This document shows, piece after piece, positions 1-8,753 of a stretch of 64,000 nt of DNA (positions are counted from its first letter, which is position 1; the number at the start of each line of letters is the position of its first letter). Under the pieces are notes generated by a model. It was not told the origin of the DNA and searched no databases. It saw nothing but the letters and a program-made list of their open reading frames with translations. The stretch is from Colwellia demingiae. GTDB taxonomy: Bacteria; Pseudomonadota; Gammaproteobacteria; Enterobacterales; Alteromonadaceae. The position numbers were made by a program, and so were the translations under genes. The DNA lies in NCBI RefSeq assembly GCF_007954275.1, contig NZ_VOLT01000003.1:310001-374000 (forward strand), written 5' to 3'.

Positions 1-1
1 C

Positions 2-691
2 TATAAGAGTCTTGGTGGCGCCAATCACGGTTGGCTCAAATCTAAGCATCACTTTAGCTTTGCTAATTACTACAATCCTACTCGCATGGGTTTTGGAAAG
101 TTACGTGTAGTCAATGACGACTGGGTTGAGCCCGGCATGGGCTTTCCTTCCCACCCACATCGAAATATGGAAATTATTAGTTTTATTCGCTCAGGTGAAA
201 TTACCCATCAAGACAGCACGGGTAATAAAGGCGTAACTAAAACAGGTGAGGTACAAGTGATGAGTGCCGGAACAGGTATAGTGCATTCAGAATATAACCG
301 CACCAAAGACCCGTTAACCTTTTATCAAATTTGGATTGAAACCAATAAAAATAATGTAACGCCTCGCTGGGAAAGTAAGAAATTCCCGACTAAGCAGGCA
401 TCTGTACTTACGTTATTAGCATCGGGTTACCCTGAAGATATAAATAAAGCTCTTTTTATCAACCAAGAAGCGCGCATCTATGGCGGTAAATTAGCTAAAG
501 GTACCCTGATTGAGCATGACATAAAACATCAAGCTTACATATTAGCCTCTGATGGCATGTTCAAAGTGGAAGACAGCTCAACAAGTATAACGATGAACAA
601 AGGTGATGGTGCAGAAATCAATCAATCGAGTTCAATACTATTAAGAGCCGCTACAGATTGTGAGATTATTATTATCGACACCATAGAATAA
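2..691 (+). CDS. Pirin family protein (5' end cut by window)
   Basis: Cupin-fold protein of the pirin (YhhW-like) family. Members bind a metal, and some have quercetinase activity; the role here is unknown. The frame is open from base 2 and reads ANHGWLKSKHHFSFANYYNP before the first ATG (86). This matches the conserved start of pirins, so only about 8-10 N-terminal residues lie outside the window. Visible motifs are the metal-ligand stretch HPHRNMEIIS and the GTGIVHSEYN segment. The 229 residues seen are close to the family length of about 230. The gene stands alone and is followed by a repeat-rich gap. Family assignment is firm; substrate and role are not known. Confidence 0.93.
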   Translation, partial: YKSLGGANHGWLKSKHHFSFANYYNPTRMGFGKLRVVNDDWVEPGMGFPSHPHRNMEIISFIRSGEITHQDSTGNKGVTKTGEVQVMSAGTGIVHSEYNRTKDPLTFYQIWIETNKNNVTPRWESKKFPTKQASVLTLLASGYPEDINKALFINQEARIYGGKLAKGTLIEHDIKHQAYILASDGMFKVEDSSTSITMNKGDGAEINQSSSILLRAATDCEIIIIDTIE

Positions 692-1049
692 GCATTAAAC
701 TGCTGTAATGAATCCTGCAATTCATGTCAAAGTGAATGAAAAAAACAATAATAGTGTTCAACTATGTTCAACGTTGTTCAACGTTGTTCATCAGGCATGA
801 TGAACAACGTACCCTAGTTTATATACCCATGTTACTTCAGCGGCAAGTTAAGGAACTTTAACCAAAGTAACAAGCAGTTAACTTACCCATGAGAAAACTG
901 AGTAAATTAAGCCTTACACAACAGCGAATATTACTCATAACAATTACACACAAAATTCCCATAAAGAGTGATTTTTAAACTATCGAAGCTATTTAATTAA
1001 ATAAAATAAAGTTAAAATAGACAGAAGTTATACTCAGCAGACGTTTCCC
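692..1049. other. Intergenic region with 10-bp periodic GTTCA repeats
   Basis: No gene is seen in these 358 bp. Bases 751-790 hold four 10-bp blocks each ending in GTTCA, leading into the hairpin at 781-810. The rest is AT-rich and would contain the promoter of the gene that starts at 1050. Confidence 0.6.
781..810. repeat. Perfect 13-bp hairpin, repeat-family arm
   Basis: The arms ACGTTGTTCATCA (781-793) and TGATGAACAACGT (798-810) are perfectly complementary around a GGCA loop. The same hairpin core recurs at 12028-12049 and in decayed form near 8490, so it belongs to a dispersed intergenic repeat family. No T-run follows it, so it is not a typical intrinsic terminator, although it may limit read-through from the pirin gene. 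Confidence 0.75.
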
Positions 1050-1979
1050 TTGAATCTACTTTCCCCGCCACCAATGATAAGCTCCTTCATTACTCTTGCA
1101 CTTTTTATTGGCGCATTTTTTAGCACTAGCGCGCAAAGTAATCATGTTCATGAACAAGTGCACAAGGAAAAAATCATTTGGTTAGTAGAAGACAAAATTG
1201 AAAATATAGATCTATTAGCTAAAACCTCTGCTGAAACGTCTACCGCTTCTTATATTGAAAACTTAGTCATTCAAAAATTAACACAATATAATGTTAAAAT
1301 TGAACGAGTGACCGCAAGTCGCATGAACCGAGTATTGCATACAAACGAAAATTCCTGCGTGGCCAATAGAGCAGAGACACCAGAGCGCAGACAATATTCG
1401 CTGTTTTCAGATCCTCAAAGCTTTTACCTAACCCATAAACTTTATCGCTTTGATCAAACGTCAGCCTTACCAAAGCAATTATTTAATGCTGAGGGAGAAA
1501 TCAAAGATCTTGCCAGTGTATTTAAGTTATTGCCTGAAAAAACTCTGGGTATTGCACAGGATGTGTCTTTTGGGATTTTTCTTGATCAACAAATACAAAA
1601 AATAAAACCCGAAAATATTTATTACCGTGGTGGCAATAAGCGAGTTGTGGCACTCTCGTCCATGTTATATAAATCACGCGTTGATTTTGTACTCTCCTTA
1701 CCTGTGGATATAACCCCAAATGAAGCACAAAAGCAGCTGATAGAACAATATACTATTGCCGGAGCACCTCCTTACCTTATTGCACATTTCAACTGTTCAA
1801 AGAGTCAATTCGGCCAACTTGTTATTAACGATATTAATAAAATATTAGCCGAAATTTATCAAACTAAAGACTATTATCAAGCACACAAAAAATGGTTCTC
1901 AGACAAACAACTCGTTGATTTACAATTATTTCTAGCTGAGAACTTCTCTGAAAAACGATACATTAACTCTTCTAAATAA
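1050..1979 (+). CDS. Periplasmic binding-protein-like protein
   Basis: Probable periplasmic protein resembling family-3 solute-binding proteins (the uncharacterised TIGR02285-type group). The N-terminus has a signal peptide (ISSFITLALFIGAFFSTSAQ). The mature part contains CVANRAETPERRQY followed by LFSDP, a pattern I associate with that family, and ends in a long helical region. The longest reading starts at TTG 1050; ATG 1074 is the more likely start and still keeps the signal peptide. Neither has a clear ribosome binding site. No permease or ATPase genes adjoin it, so a sensory or orphan binding role is as likely as transport. Ligand unknown. Confidence 0.6.
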   Translation: MNLLSPPPMISSFITLALFIGAFFSTSAQSNHVHEQVHKEKIIWLVEDKIENIDLLAKTSAETSTASYIENLVIQKLTQYNVKIERVTASRMNRVLHTNENSCVANRAETPERRQYSLFSDPQSFYLTHKLYRFDQTSALPKQLFNAEGEIKDLASVFKLLPEKTLGIAQDVSFGIFLDQQIQKIKPENIYYRGGNKRVVALSSMLYKSRVDFVLSLPVDITPNEAQKQLIEQYTIAGAPPYLIAHFNCSKSQFGQLVINDINKILAEIYQTKDYYQAHKKWFSDKQLVDLQLFLAENFSEKRYINSSK

Positions 1980-2261
1980 CGCTATCGGTGAGTATCCCTG
2001 CCGTACTCTGTCTGCTGCATTGATAGTTAACTTGATTTTGATGCTTTGCATAGCATCGTAGTGACAACAGCCAAAGTGAAGTAACCCGCCAAACTCTTTA
2101 TTTTTTGCTAAAAGCTTACATAGCAAAAAGAGCCTGTTTATATTATAAATGTATAGGTCAGTAGACTGCGAGACAGATGCGAAAGCACTCAGCGTGCTTT
2201 AACCTTAGCCCAGCCCTGTTTCGAATAAATGTTTAGCAGATAAGGTATGAGGTTCTTCACA

Positions 2262-2897
2262 ATGAATAAAAAACTAAAGTGCATCGCTATTTCTGACACA
2301 CATGGTATGTACAGCAATCTAGAAATTCCGGATGGTGATGTTCTCATTCATGCTGGAGACATTACTAGGCACGGAAAGTTATCTGAACTCAAGGAGTTCA
2401 ATCAGTGGCTAGGTGAGCAACCTCATCAACATAAAATCATTATTGCTGGCAATCACGACTGGTGTTTAGAGCGTCAAAAAGAAGCCAGTTTAAAAATACT
2501 AAGCAATGCTGTTTATTTAGAAGATCAATCGATAGAAATAGAGGGGCATATATTTTACGGATCCCCATGGCAACCAAAGTTTCAGAACTGGGCTTTTAAC
2601 TTAGGGCGCGGCAAAGAGATACAAAAGAAATGGGACCTGATAAATAACGATGTGGATGTACTCATTACCCACGGACCCGCTTTTGGCATATTAGATATAA
2701 TTTATAGCGGTGAAAATGCCGGTTGTGAAAATCTACTAAGTAAGATTAAAGAAATAAAACCCAAAGTGCACATCTGCGGACATATTCATGAAGGGTATGG
2801 CGAAGTTTTATGCCAAGGTATTAAGTTTATCAATGCCAGCGTAACTAATGAGCGCTACAAATCGACTAATGCTCCCATTGTATTTACAGTCGGTTAA
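2262..2897 (+). CDS. Calcineurin-like metallophosphoesterase
   Basis: Cytoplasmic metal-dependent phosphoesterase of the MPPED-like group. Metal-binding motifs appear in the family order: SDTHG near the N-terminus, GDITRHG, GNHDW, THGP and CGHIHEGYG. I chose ATG 2262 over ATG 2247 because GAGG lies 9 bases upstream of it, whereas the AAGG before 2247 is too close. The product is 211 residues, near the usual length. The substrate cannot be read from the sequence. Transcription runs into a strong bidirectional terminator shared with the converging M16 protease gene. Confidence 0.9.
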   Translation: MNKKLKCIAISDTHGMYSNLEIPDGDVLIHAGDITRHGKLSELKEFNQWLGEQPHQHKIIIAGNHDWCLERQKEASLKILSNAVYLEDQSIEIEGHIFYGSPWQPKFQNWAFNLGRGKEIQKKWDLINNDVDVLITHGPAFGILDIIYSGENAGCENLLSKIKEIKPKVHICGHIHEGYGEVLCQGIKFINASVTNERYKSTNAPIVFTVG

Positions 2898-2917
2898 TTT
2901 ATCTAAGTCGGCCTAGT

Positions 2918-2937
2918 AATGACTGGTACCAGTCATT
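2918..2937. other. 20-bp perfect palindrome centred on GGTACC
   Basis: The sequence AATGACTGGTACCAGTCATT is self-complementary over its full length. It lies just after the phosphoesterase stop and before the terminator hairpin. It could be a protein-binding site or a cruciform-forming repeat; function unknown. Confidence 0.6.
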
Positions 2938-2970
2938 GCTGCTACTCACTTTCATTTAAGACTAGAAACA

Positions 2971-2997
2971 AAAACACCACGGCAAGCGTGGTGTTTT
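2971..2997. terminator. Bidirectional intrinsic terminator
   Basis: An 11-bp stem (AAAACACCACG at 2971-2981 and CGTGGTGTTTT at 2987-2997) surrounds a GCAAG loop, with A and T tracts on both sides. It lies between two converging genes and can serve both. Confidence 0.9.
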
Positions 2998-3059
2998 ATC
3001 AAGGTTAATTCAATACTTAATTTGGGTACTGAGTTATGGTTAAGGCTTATTTAAAACCC

Positions 3060-5960
3060 TTATTTAAACACCTTATCTACCGCAATCACTTCAACATTTT
3101 TCGCCGGCAACGTTAACTTGTAGCTTTCGATAACTTTATCAGTAGCTAAAAGCTCCGCAGGTTTTTCACTGTTATATTTCAACGGTGATACTTGCTCAGA
3201 CAACAAACGTTGCTGCATATCTTTACCATCGCTTGAAATGAAAACATAGTGAATATCATCTGTTTGTAAGTTCTCTTTAATAACACGGTTCACATCGGCT
3301 AAGGTAAGTTTTGCAAACTCTCCACGTACGTACTTAACAAACTCTTCTGTTTGATAAAACTCACTATCAAGCGCATAACCTAACTGCTGATCTTGGCTAG
3401 CAACTAATTGCGGAGCATAGTTAGTTAAATAATTACGTGTTGCCTGAAAGTCTTTTTCACTCATGCCATTTTCAATCAACTTGTCCAATTCAAACAAAGC
3501 GGCACGTGTTGCAAAATGCGCATCATTATTCGAACGTAAAGGACGTAACCAAACTTGGAAAATCTGACTTGAGCGGCCTAAGTTCGCATCAGGCTTGGTT
3601 TGGTACATACCACGTGGGAAATATTCAATGTAAGAATAATCACCATAGTTCATACCGCGCGCTTGGCGTATTTGTTGATACAAGTAGCTGTTAGAACTAC
3701 GGTGCTCGCCAAAGTACGAGCGTACTAACCAAAGTGCCGCCCAATCTTCGTCACTGCGAACAGTATCGATTGGGAACCCAAAAGAGACTGCAGTTGATTG
3801 CGCGTTCTTTTCAACAATTGTCGCATGATGACCTTTTAGAACAGGGGCTTTAGCAATAATTAAACGCTTTTCATCACCAACAGGCAATGCTGTTAAATCA
3901 GTCATTAACTGTGCTTTTAAAGCACTAGGCATAGCGCCAGTAATACCTAAGTGTAATTTAGCTTGTGTAAGTTGAGCGCTGTAGAAAGCTTTAACATCTT
4001 CAATTGTAATTGCTTCTAAATCAGATAAATCACCACTATTAAAGTTTTCATAAACATGGCCCTGATAAAGTTCGCTATAAAGCACCTCTTTACCTAACTC
4101 TTCATCATTAGAAGATTTAAGGCCTGATTTAATACCATCAATTAACTCTTTTTTCAGACGCTTAAAGTCATCTTCACGCCAACCAGGATTCAATAATTGA
4201 TCACTGATTAGTTGATACCACTGCACAGCATTGTCTTTGTGAACTCGACCAGTAAATGACATCATTTCTTTATCAAGCTGAGATGAAAACTGTCCGGCTA
4301 AAGGATATAAACCTTTCTTAATGTCTTTATAGCTACGCGTTTCTGAACCACCTTGGGTTAACATGCGCGCGGTCAATGCTGCCACCCCCTTCTTACCTAC
4401 AGGATCTGCTGCTGCACCTGTATAAAAGAGGAAGTTAACATCAATCAACGGCGAGTCATTCGTTTTATCTAATACTGAAAACTGCGGCGTGCTAGGTTGA
4501 GAGTTTTTCAATTCAATGGCTGCTACAGCGTCGTTTAAGTCAACTTCTTGGTCAAAGCCAGCAACATTATCTAATGCTGATAACGTCACCGTGGTACGGT
4601 TTTCATCAATAAAATATTGATTGGCGATACGTTTGATATCGTCAGCCGAAATATTGTCAAAACTATTATAGAGGTGGTTGATCGTTTCTGGATCACGATC
4701 AAAGTGCATATAACTGGCAAGTGTTGCCGCAATAGATTCTGAAGAATCTAAGCTATTCACAAAGCTATATTTTAAATTAGATTTTAAGTTATCAAGCTTT
4801 TGTTCTGAAACTAGTTCAGTACGCACTTGTGCATAAGTGCGATTTACCGCATCACGCACCGTTGCTAAATCTTTTTCATCATTCACTTTAATGAAGACGT
4901 GACGTAAACCAGCATCTTTTGTTTCTGGATTGTAGTTAAACATTTGGCTTGCCAACTGCTTGTCTACCACTAGTTCTTGATACAATGCTGAGTTATTTGA
5001 AAAGTATAATTCAGAAATTAAATCTAAAGCAGCACGATCTTTTTTCTTCGGTTGCCAATCAGCTCCTTTATAAGAAACTAATAACCAATGACCCGGTAAG
5101 CCATCAAATTTCTCATGAACATATTTAGGTGCCTCTTGCTTTGGCTCTTCTGCAATATCATTAACAAAATCACCTTTTTGCCAAGTACCCCAATGCTTTT
5201 CTACCATCGCCATCGTTGCTTGTGGATCAACATCACCAACAATCACTAAAGAAACATATTCTGGTTTATAAAACTGATTAAAGAACTTTTCACCGTAAGC
5301 AATTTGATTAGGCATTGCTTCTACATCTTCAAAAAATCCCATTGTGGTGTGTTTATAGGTATGGGTATCGAATGCTTCTTTTCGAACAGCCGCTAATAGC
5401 TTACGCGTTGGGCTAGCATTATTTTTTAAATATTCACCTTTTACCGTTAATGCTTCCGTTTTAAATTGTGCATCGGTGTAAGTAAGGTTTTTAAAATGAT
5501 CCGCTTGGATCTCTAATACTTTATCTAAGTGATCTTTAGAAAAATCTAAGTGATAGTTGGTGTAATCGTTGGTCGTATAAGCACCATTATCAACACCGGC
5601 ATTTTTAAATAAGTCTGAATACACATCTTGTGGAAATTTATCTGAACCTTTAAACATCATATGTTCAAAGAAATGCGCAAAGCCGGTTTTACCTGCTTCG
5701 TCTTCATCACGAGAACCTACAGACACGGGGATTTGTACTGAAACAAGATCTGGATAATCTGTTTTAACCACTAATACACGTAAACCATTAGACAACTCTT
5801 TAAATAAGTACTTTTGGCTAAAGACTTTATTCGCACTATTTTCTGATGATTGTGTGGACGCGCTCTTAGCAGTGTCAGAAACAGAGTCTGAACTGGTTGC
5901 CATACAGGCGGATAACGCTAAACTTGCGGCTATTACGACTGCCAAATATTTCTTTTTCAT
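3060..5960 (-). CDS. M16 family zinc metallopeptidase, lipoprotein
   Basis: Insulinase/pitrilysin-type protease predicted to be lipid-anchored in the envelope. The signal peptide ends in the lipobox LSAC, making Cys19 the lipidation site. The N-terminal M16 domain carries the inverted zinc motif H96-F-F-E99-H100 and the third ligand E176 in VKGEYLKN, the spacing expected for the family. Two M16 halves follow, with the second lacking the zinc motif, which is normal for these two-domain enzymes of about 950 residues (966 here). The start has an AGGGAT ribosome binding site. It is monocistronic, and its substrates are probably peptides or misfolded exported proteins. Confidence 0.93.
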   Translation of the reverse strand: MKKKYLAVVIAASLALSACMATSSDSVSDTAKSASTQSSENSANKVFSQKYLFKELSNGLRVLVVKTDYPDLVSVQIPVSVGSRDEDEAGKTGFAHFFEHMMFKGSDKFPQDVYSDLFKNAGVDNGAYTTNDYTNYHLDFSKDHLDKVLEIQADHFKNLTYTDAQFKTEALTVKGEYLKNNASPTRKLLAAVRKEAFDTHTYKHTTMGFFEDVEAMPNQIAYGEKFFNQFYKPEYVSLVIVGDVDPQATMAMVEKHWGTWQKGDFVNDIAEEPKQEAPKYVHEKFDGLPGHWLLVSYKGADWQPKKKDRAALDLISELYFSNNSALYQELVVDKQLASQMFNYNPETKDAGLRHVFIKVNDEKDLATVRDAVNRTYAQVRTELVSEQKLDNLKSNLKYSFVNSLDSSESIAATLASYMHFDRDPETINHLYNSFDNISADDIKRIANQYFIDENRTTVTLSALDNVAGFDQEVDLNDAVAAIELKNSQPSTPQFSVLDKTNDSPLIDVNFLFYTGAAADPVGKKGVAALTARMLTQGGSETRSYKDIKKGLYPLAGQFSSQLDKEMMSFTGRVHKDNAVQWYQLISDQLLNPGWREDDFKRLKKELIDGIKSGLKSSNDEELGKEVLYSELYQGHVYENFNSGDLSDLEAITIEDVKAFYSAQLTQAKLHLGITGAMPSALKAQLMTDLTALPVGDEKRLIIAKAPVLKGHHATIVEKNAQSTAVSFGFPIDTVRSDEDWAALWLVRSYFGEHRSSNSYLYQQIRQARGMNYGDYSYIEYFPRGMYQTKPDANLGRSSQIFQVWLRPLRSNNDAHFATRAALFELDKLIENGMSEKDFQATRNYLTNYAPQLVASQDQQLGYALDSEFYQTEEFVKYVRGEFAKLTLADVNRVIKENLQTDDIHYVFISSDGKDMQQRLLSEQVSPLKYNSEKPAELLATDKVIESYKLTLPAKNVEVIAVDKVFK

Positions 5961-6159
5961 AGTAGATCCCTATATTATTTATCGCTATATCTTATGCAAA
6001 TATGAGAAATTATTCATTAGTTTTCCGATGATAACTAACACCATAATGTAACAAATTGATTACATACTAATAACAAGAGGAATTATGAGTGATTTAACTA
6101 GACATACTATTCATTATTAATCATATTATTAGTCCGCTCTAAATGCTGAGATATAGCTA

Positions 6160-8046
6160 ATGTTCAAATTTATTATTATTTGTTTTTCCTTACTTTCTCT
6201 CAGCTTTAATTCCTACGCTAAACCCATCAACAAACAAATTGAAGAAATTCAATTGTTAGCTAATGAAATTCAAAAAACAGAGGGATTATTAGAATTACTT
6301 GATATTAAGTCTTTAAGTGCAAATGAACAGTTCTTAGTATTAGATACGCTAACTATTCACTATTATTCACAGGGAAATTTAGATGATGCTCTGTTATTTG
6401 CGAAAAAATCGGTAGCACTTGCGCAAAAAAACAAATTCCATCTTGAGTTAGGTAAAGCCCTCAAGAATGTAGGCGTTATGTATTATTTAAAAGCTGATAT
6501 CGATGCCGCTATCGAATATTACAAGAAAGCTATTTTTTATTACGATGCAATTCAACATCCTATTCTTAGAGCTAATTTATTAAGCAATATAGCTCTCGCA
6601 TATTCACGAAATAAACAGTCAATTGATGCACTTGAATATTTCAAAATGGCTAATACCTTATATCAAAAATATGGCTCAGCTATGGATAAGATAGATATAA
6701 AATACAATATTGCGGGCTTGTATATTAATTTAGGTCTTTCAATAAACGCTATCGAGATACTAAATGAAGTGATTACTGAAAGGCTATTAATTGAAGATGA
6801 GAGTGGATTATTTATGGCTTATGCCGACTTAGTTGTAGCTCTTAAAAAAAATGAACAATTTGATGAGGCATTAGCTATTTCACACAAAGTAATAGCCCAC
6901 TATCGAGAAAAGAAAGATTACTATAACTTGAGTGCGGCATTACATAATATTTCAGATGTATATATAGAGCTTTTACAACCTTTAAAAACTAAAAGATATG
7001 CCTTAGAAGCAATAGAATACGCAACAATAGCTAATCACAACAGAGCTTACATTGGAGGGCTATATACATTATCAAAAGCACAATTAGCGCTTGGGGAAAT
7101 AGACTTAGCGCTTAAAACCATTCAGACAAGTAATGACCACATAAAAACACTTAAAAATGAAAAACTCTCCACGGTTAATAATGGGGTTCAATCTTTACTG
7201 TTAATGGCAACAGGTGAAACATTCAAAGCAATAGACCTTTATCAAAAGTACTTTATTAATATCAGGAATAAATACAATGTAAATTTTAATAATCAATTAG
7301 CAAAATTCGAATCTAATCAATTAAAGCTAGAATTGGTGAATTTGAAAAATAAAGAAAAACTGAACAAATTAGAAAGAGAAAGCGAAAGTCGATTTAAAAA
7401 TATAACCTTCATCTCTGTAGCATTTACAGCAATTATTATCTTTTTATTCTATAGAAAGATGGTAGATAAAAAAATAAAGAATTCACTAGAGAATCAAGTA
7501 AATAAACGAACAAACGAGTTAAAAAAAGCCAATGAAAAATTACTAGATTTATCATATTTAGATGGGTTAACAAAAATAAAAAACCGAAGGTGCTTCGATG
7601 AGGACATTAAGTCATTATGGGATAACAAAGAAAAGGTAAATAATCTATCTCACATCCTAATAGCCGATATTGATTTTTTTAAATTGTACAACGATTCTTA
7701 TGGCCATATCGCTGGAGATAAAGCCCTCACTAAAGTAGCTGATATTATTAAAAATAATATCAGGGATGAGGACAAAGTATACAGATATGGCGGAGAAGAA
7801 TTTGCTATCATTTTTTATAACTGTAACTCCGAAGTTGCAATAAATGCCTCTCTTAGAATCATTGATAAAATACAAAGTGTTAAAATTGAACATGCGAATA
7901 GTGAATTCAATGTAGTAACACTTAGTGCAGGAATAAATACTTTAAATCTATCTACTACACTCTCTATTGAAGACTTCATCAGACAAGCAGATCAAAATTT
8001 GTATAAAGCTAAAGAAGACGGCAGAAATCAACTTTGTCATGTATAA
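6160..8046 (+). CDS. TPR-containing diguanylate cyclase (GGDEF)
   Basis: Membrane enzyme that makes cyclic di-GMP from two GTP. The order is signal peptide (to about residue 20), a periplasmic region of TPR-like helical repeats (about 40-380), a coiled segment, one transmembrane helix (about 413-430), a short coiled coil and a cytoplasmic GGDEF domain. The active-site loop is GGEEF (544-548), an active variant. The product-inhibition I-site R535-x-x-D538 sits exactly five residues before it, so feedback control is expected. Periplasmic TPRs suggest sensing through a partner protein. The gene has no operon partner. Base composition is more AT-rich than the core genes nearby. Confidence 0.93.
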   Translation: MFKFIIICFSLLSLSFNSYAKPINKQIEEIQLLANEIQKTEGLLELLDIKSLSANEQFLVLDTLTIHYYSQGNLDDALLFAKKSVALAQKNKFHLELGKALKNVGVMYYLKADIDAAIEYYKKAIFYYDAIQHPILRANLLSNIALAYSRNKQSIDALEYFKMANTLYQKYGSAMDKIDIKYNIAGLYINLGLSINAIEILNEVITERLLIEDESGLFMAYADLVVALKKNEQFDEALAISHKVIAHYREKKDYYNLSAALHNISDVYIELLQPLKTKRYALEAIEYATIANHNRAYIGGLYTLSKAQLALGEIDLALKTIQTSNDHIKTLKNEKLSTVNNGVQSLLLMATGETFKAIDLYQKYFINIRNKYNVNFNNQLAKFESNQLKLELVNLKNKEKLNKLERESESRFKNITFISVAFTAIIIFLFYRKMVDKKIKNSLENQVNKRTNELKKANEKLLDLSYLDGLTKIKNRRCFDEDIKSLWDNKEKVNNLSHILIADIDFFKLYNDSYGHIAGDKALTKVADIIKNNIRDEDKVYRYGGEEFAIIFYNCNSEVAINASLRIIDKIQSVKIEHANSEFNVVTLSAGINTLNLSTTLSIEDFIRQADQNLYKAKEDGRNQLCHV

Positions 8047-8217
8047 AATATCCCCCTCTCTTTCGTTTTGCTTTATTTATGGACTTTCTGATTTTTTCTA
8101 GACACTAGGTATGGTTTGATTTTTAATTGCTTATTATGACCGCTAGCTGCTAGTAAGTTGACCTTTATATTCAAGGAACCTAACGTCTCCAATGTAGTAT
8201 ACCCCACTTATTTTCTA

Positions 8218-8334
8218 CTATGATTTTTCGCCATTCGACTCGACTGACTTAACTTGAATCCGATAAAAAGCATCCCCATCAGAGATAACAACATCAGTTT
8301 TTAAACCATGATCAATCCTTGGCAGGAATACATC
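8218..8334 (-). pseudogene. Remnant of a PD-(D/E)XK-like nuclease gene
   Basis: The minus strand from 8334 to a TAG at 8218-8220 encodes about 38 codons beginning DVFLPRIDHGLKTDVVISDG and continuing to RIQVKSVESN. The pattern D-x-FLP-x-x-D...D-x-V-I...IQVKS resembles the core of small PD-(D/E)XK restriction-like nucleases. The frame is closed by a stop immediately upstream, where the dispersed repeat begins, so this looks like the decayed 3' end of a lost gene. The assignment rests on motif resemblance only. Confidence 0.4.
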
Positions 8335-8520
8335 CTATCCATGATTGAATTGCTGATATGGGAATGGGGTTTTGATCTCTGTTGATAAGAATAATACCTA
8401 AAGAGCTTTTTGTTAGTTAATAGCTCCACAATATCAACAAGCAGCCACTCTGCTTCTTCAAACGCTGAAAAAAGTGAAAGTGTTCACGTTTTTTCATCAG
8501 GGATTATTAACAAATCGATA
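8331..8520 (+). repeat. Degenerate copy of structured intergenic repeat
   Basis: It matches 11868-12050 in order. Shared blocks are GATTGAATTGCTGA-ATGGGAATGG, AGAGCTTTTT, ATCAACAAGC, TCTGCTT, CAAACGCTGAAA and GAAAGTGTTCACGT, followed by a decayed TTCATCA hairpin. The divergence indicates an old copy. Confidence 0.7.
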
Positions 8521-8753
8521 TTATCACCGCCCTATTTCCTAATCATTTTCTACTTTTCCTTTTAACTGTGAAGTTATACCTAATGAAGTAATAGAGTAAA
8601 TGCTCACTTTTTAAACATTAATGTGCAATATTCGAGACTAATTGCTTAGTCATACGTGGCCTTTGCTGTTAGCTACGTATGCTGCGTTGAGATAAAATAT
8701 GTACAACTTAAATGATATAGCGCTTTTTTAGTAAGTGAGCAAAAGGAATAATA

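Larger units (their letters stand above)
8047..8753. other. Long intergenic region with gene remnant and repeat
   Basis: This 707-bp gap holds no intact gene. It contains a nuclease-like coding remnant on the minus strand (8218-8334) and a degenerate copy of the dispersed structured repeat (about 8331-8520). A CATACGT...ACGTATG hairpin lies at 8651-8681. The AT-rich stretch before 8754 should contain the promoter of the DUF3360 gene. Confidence 0.6.
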
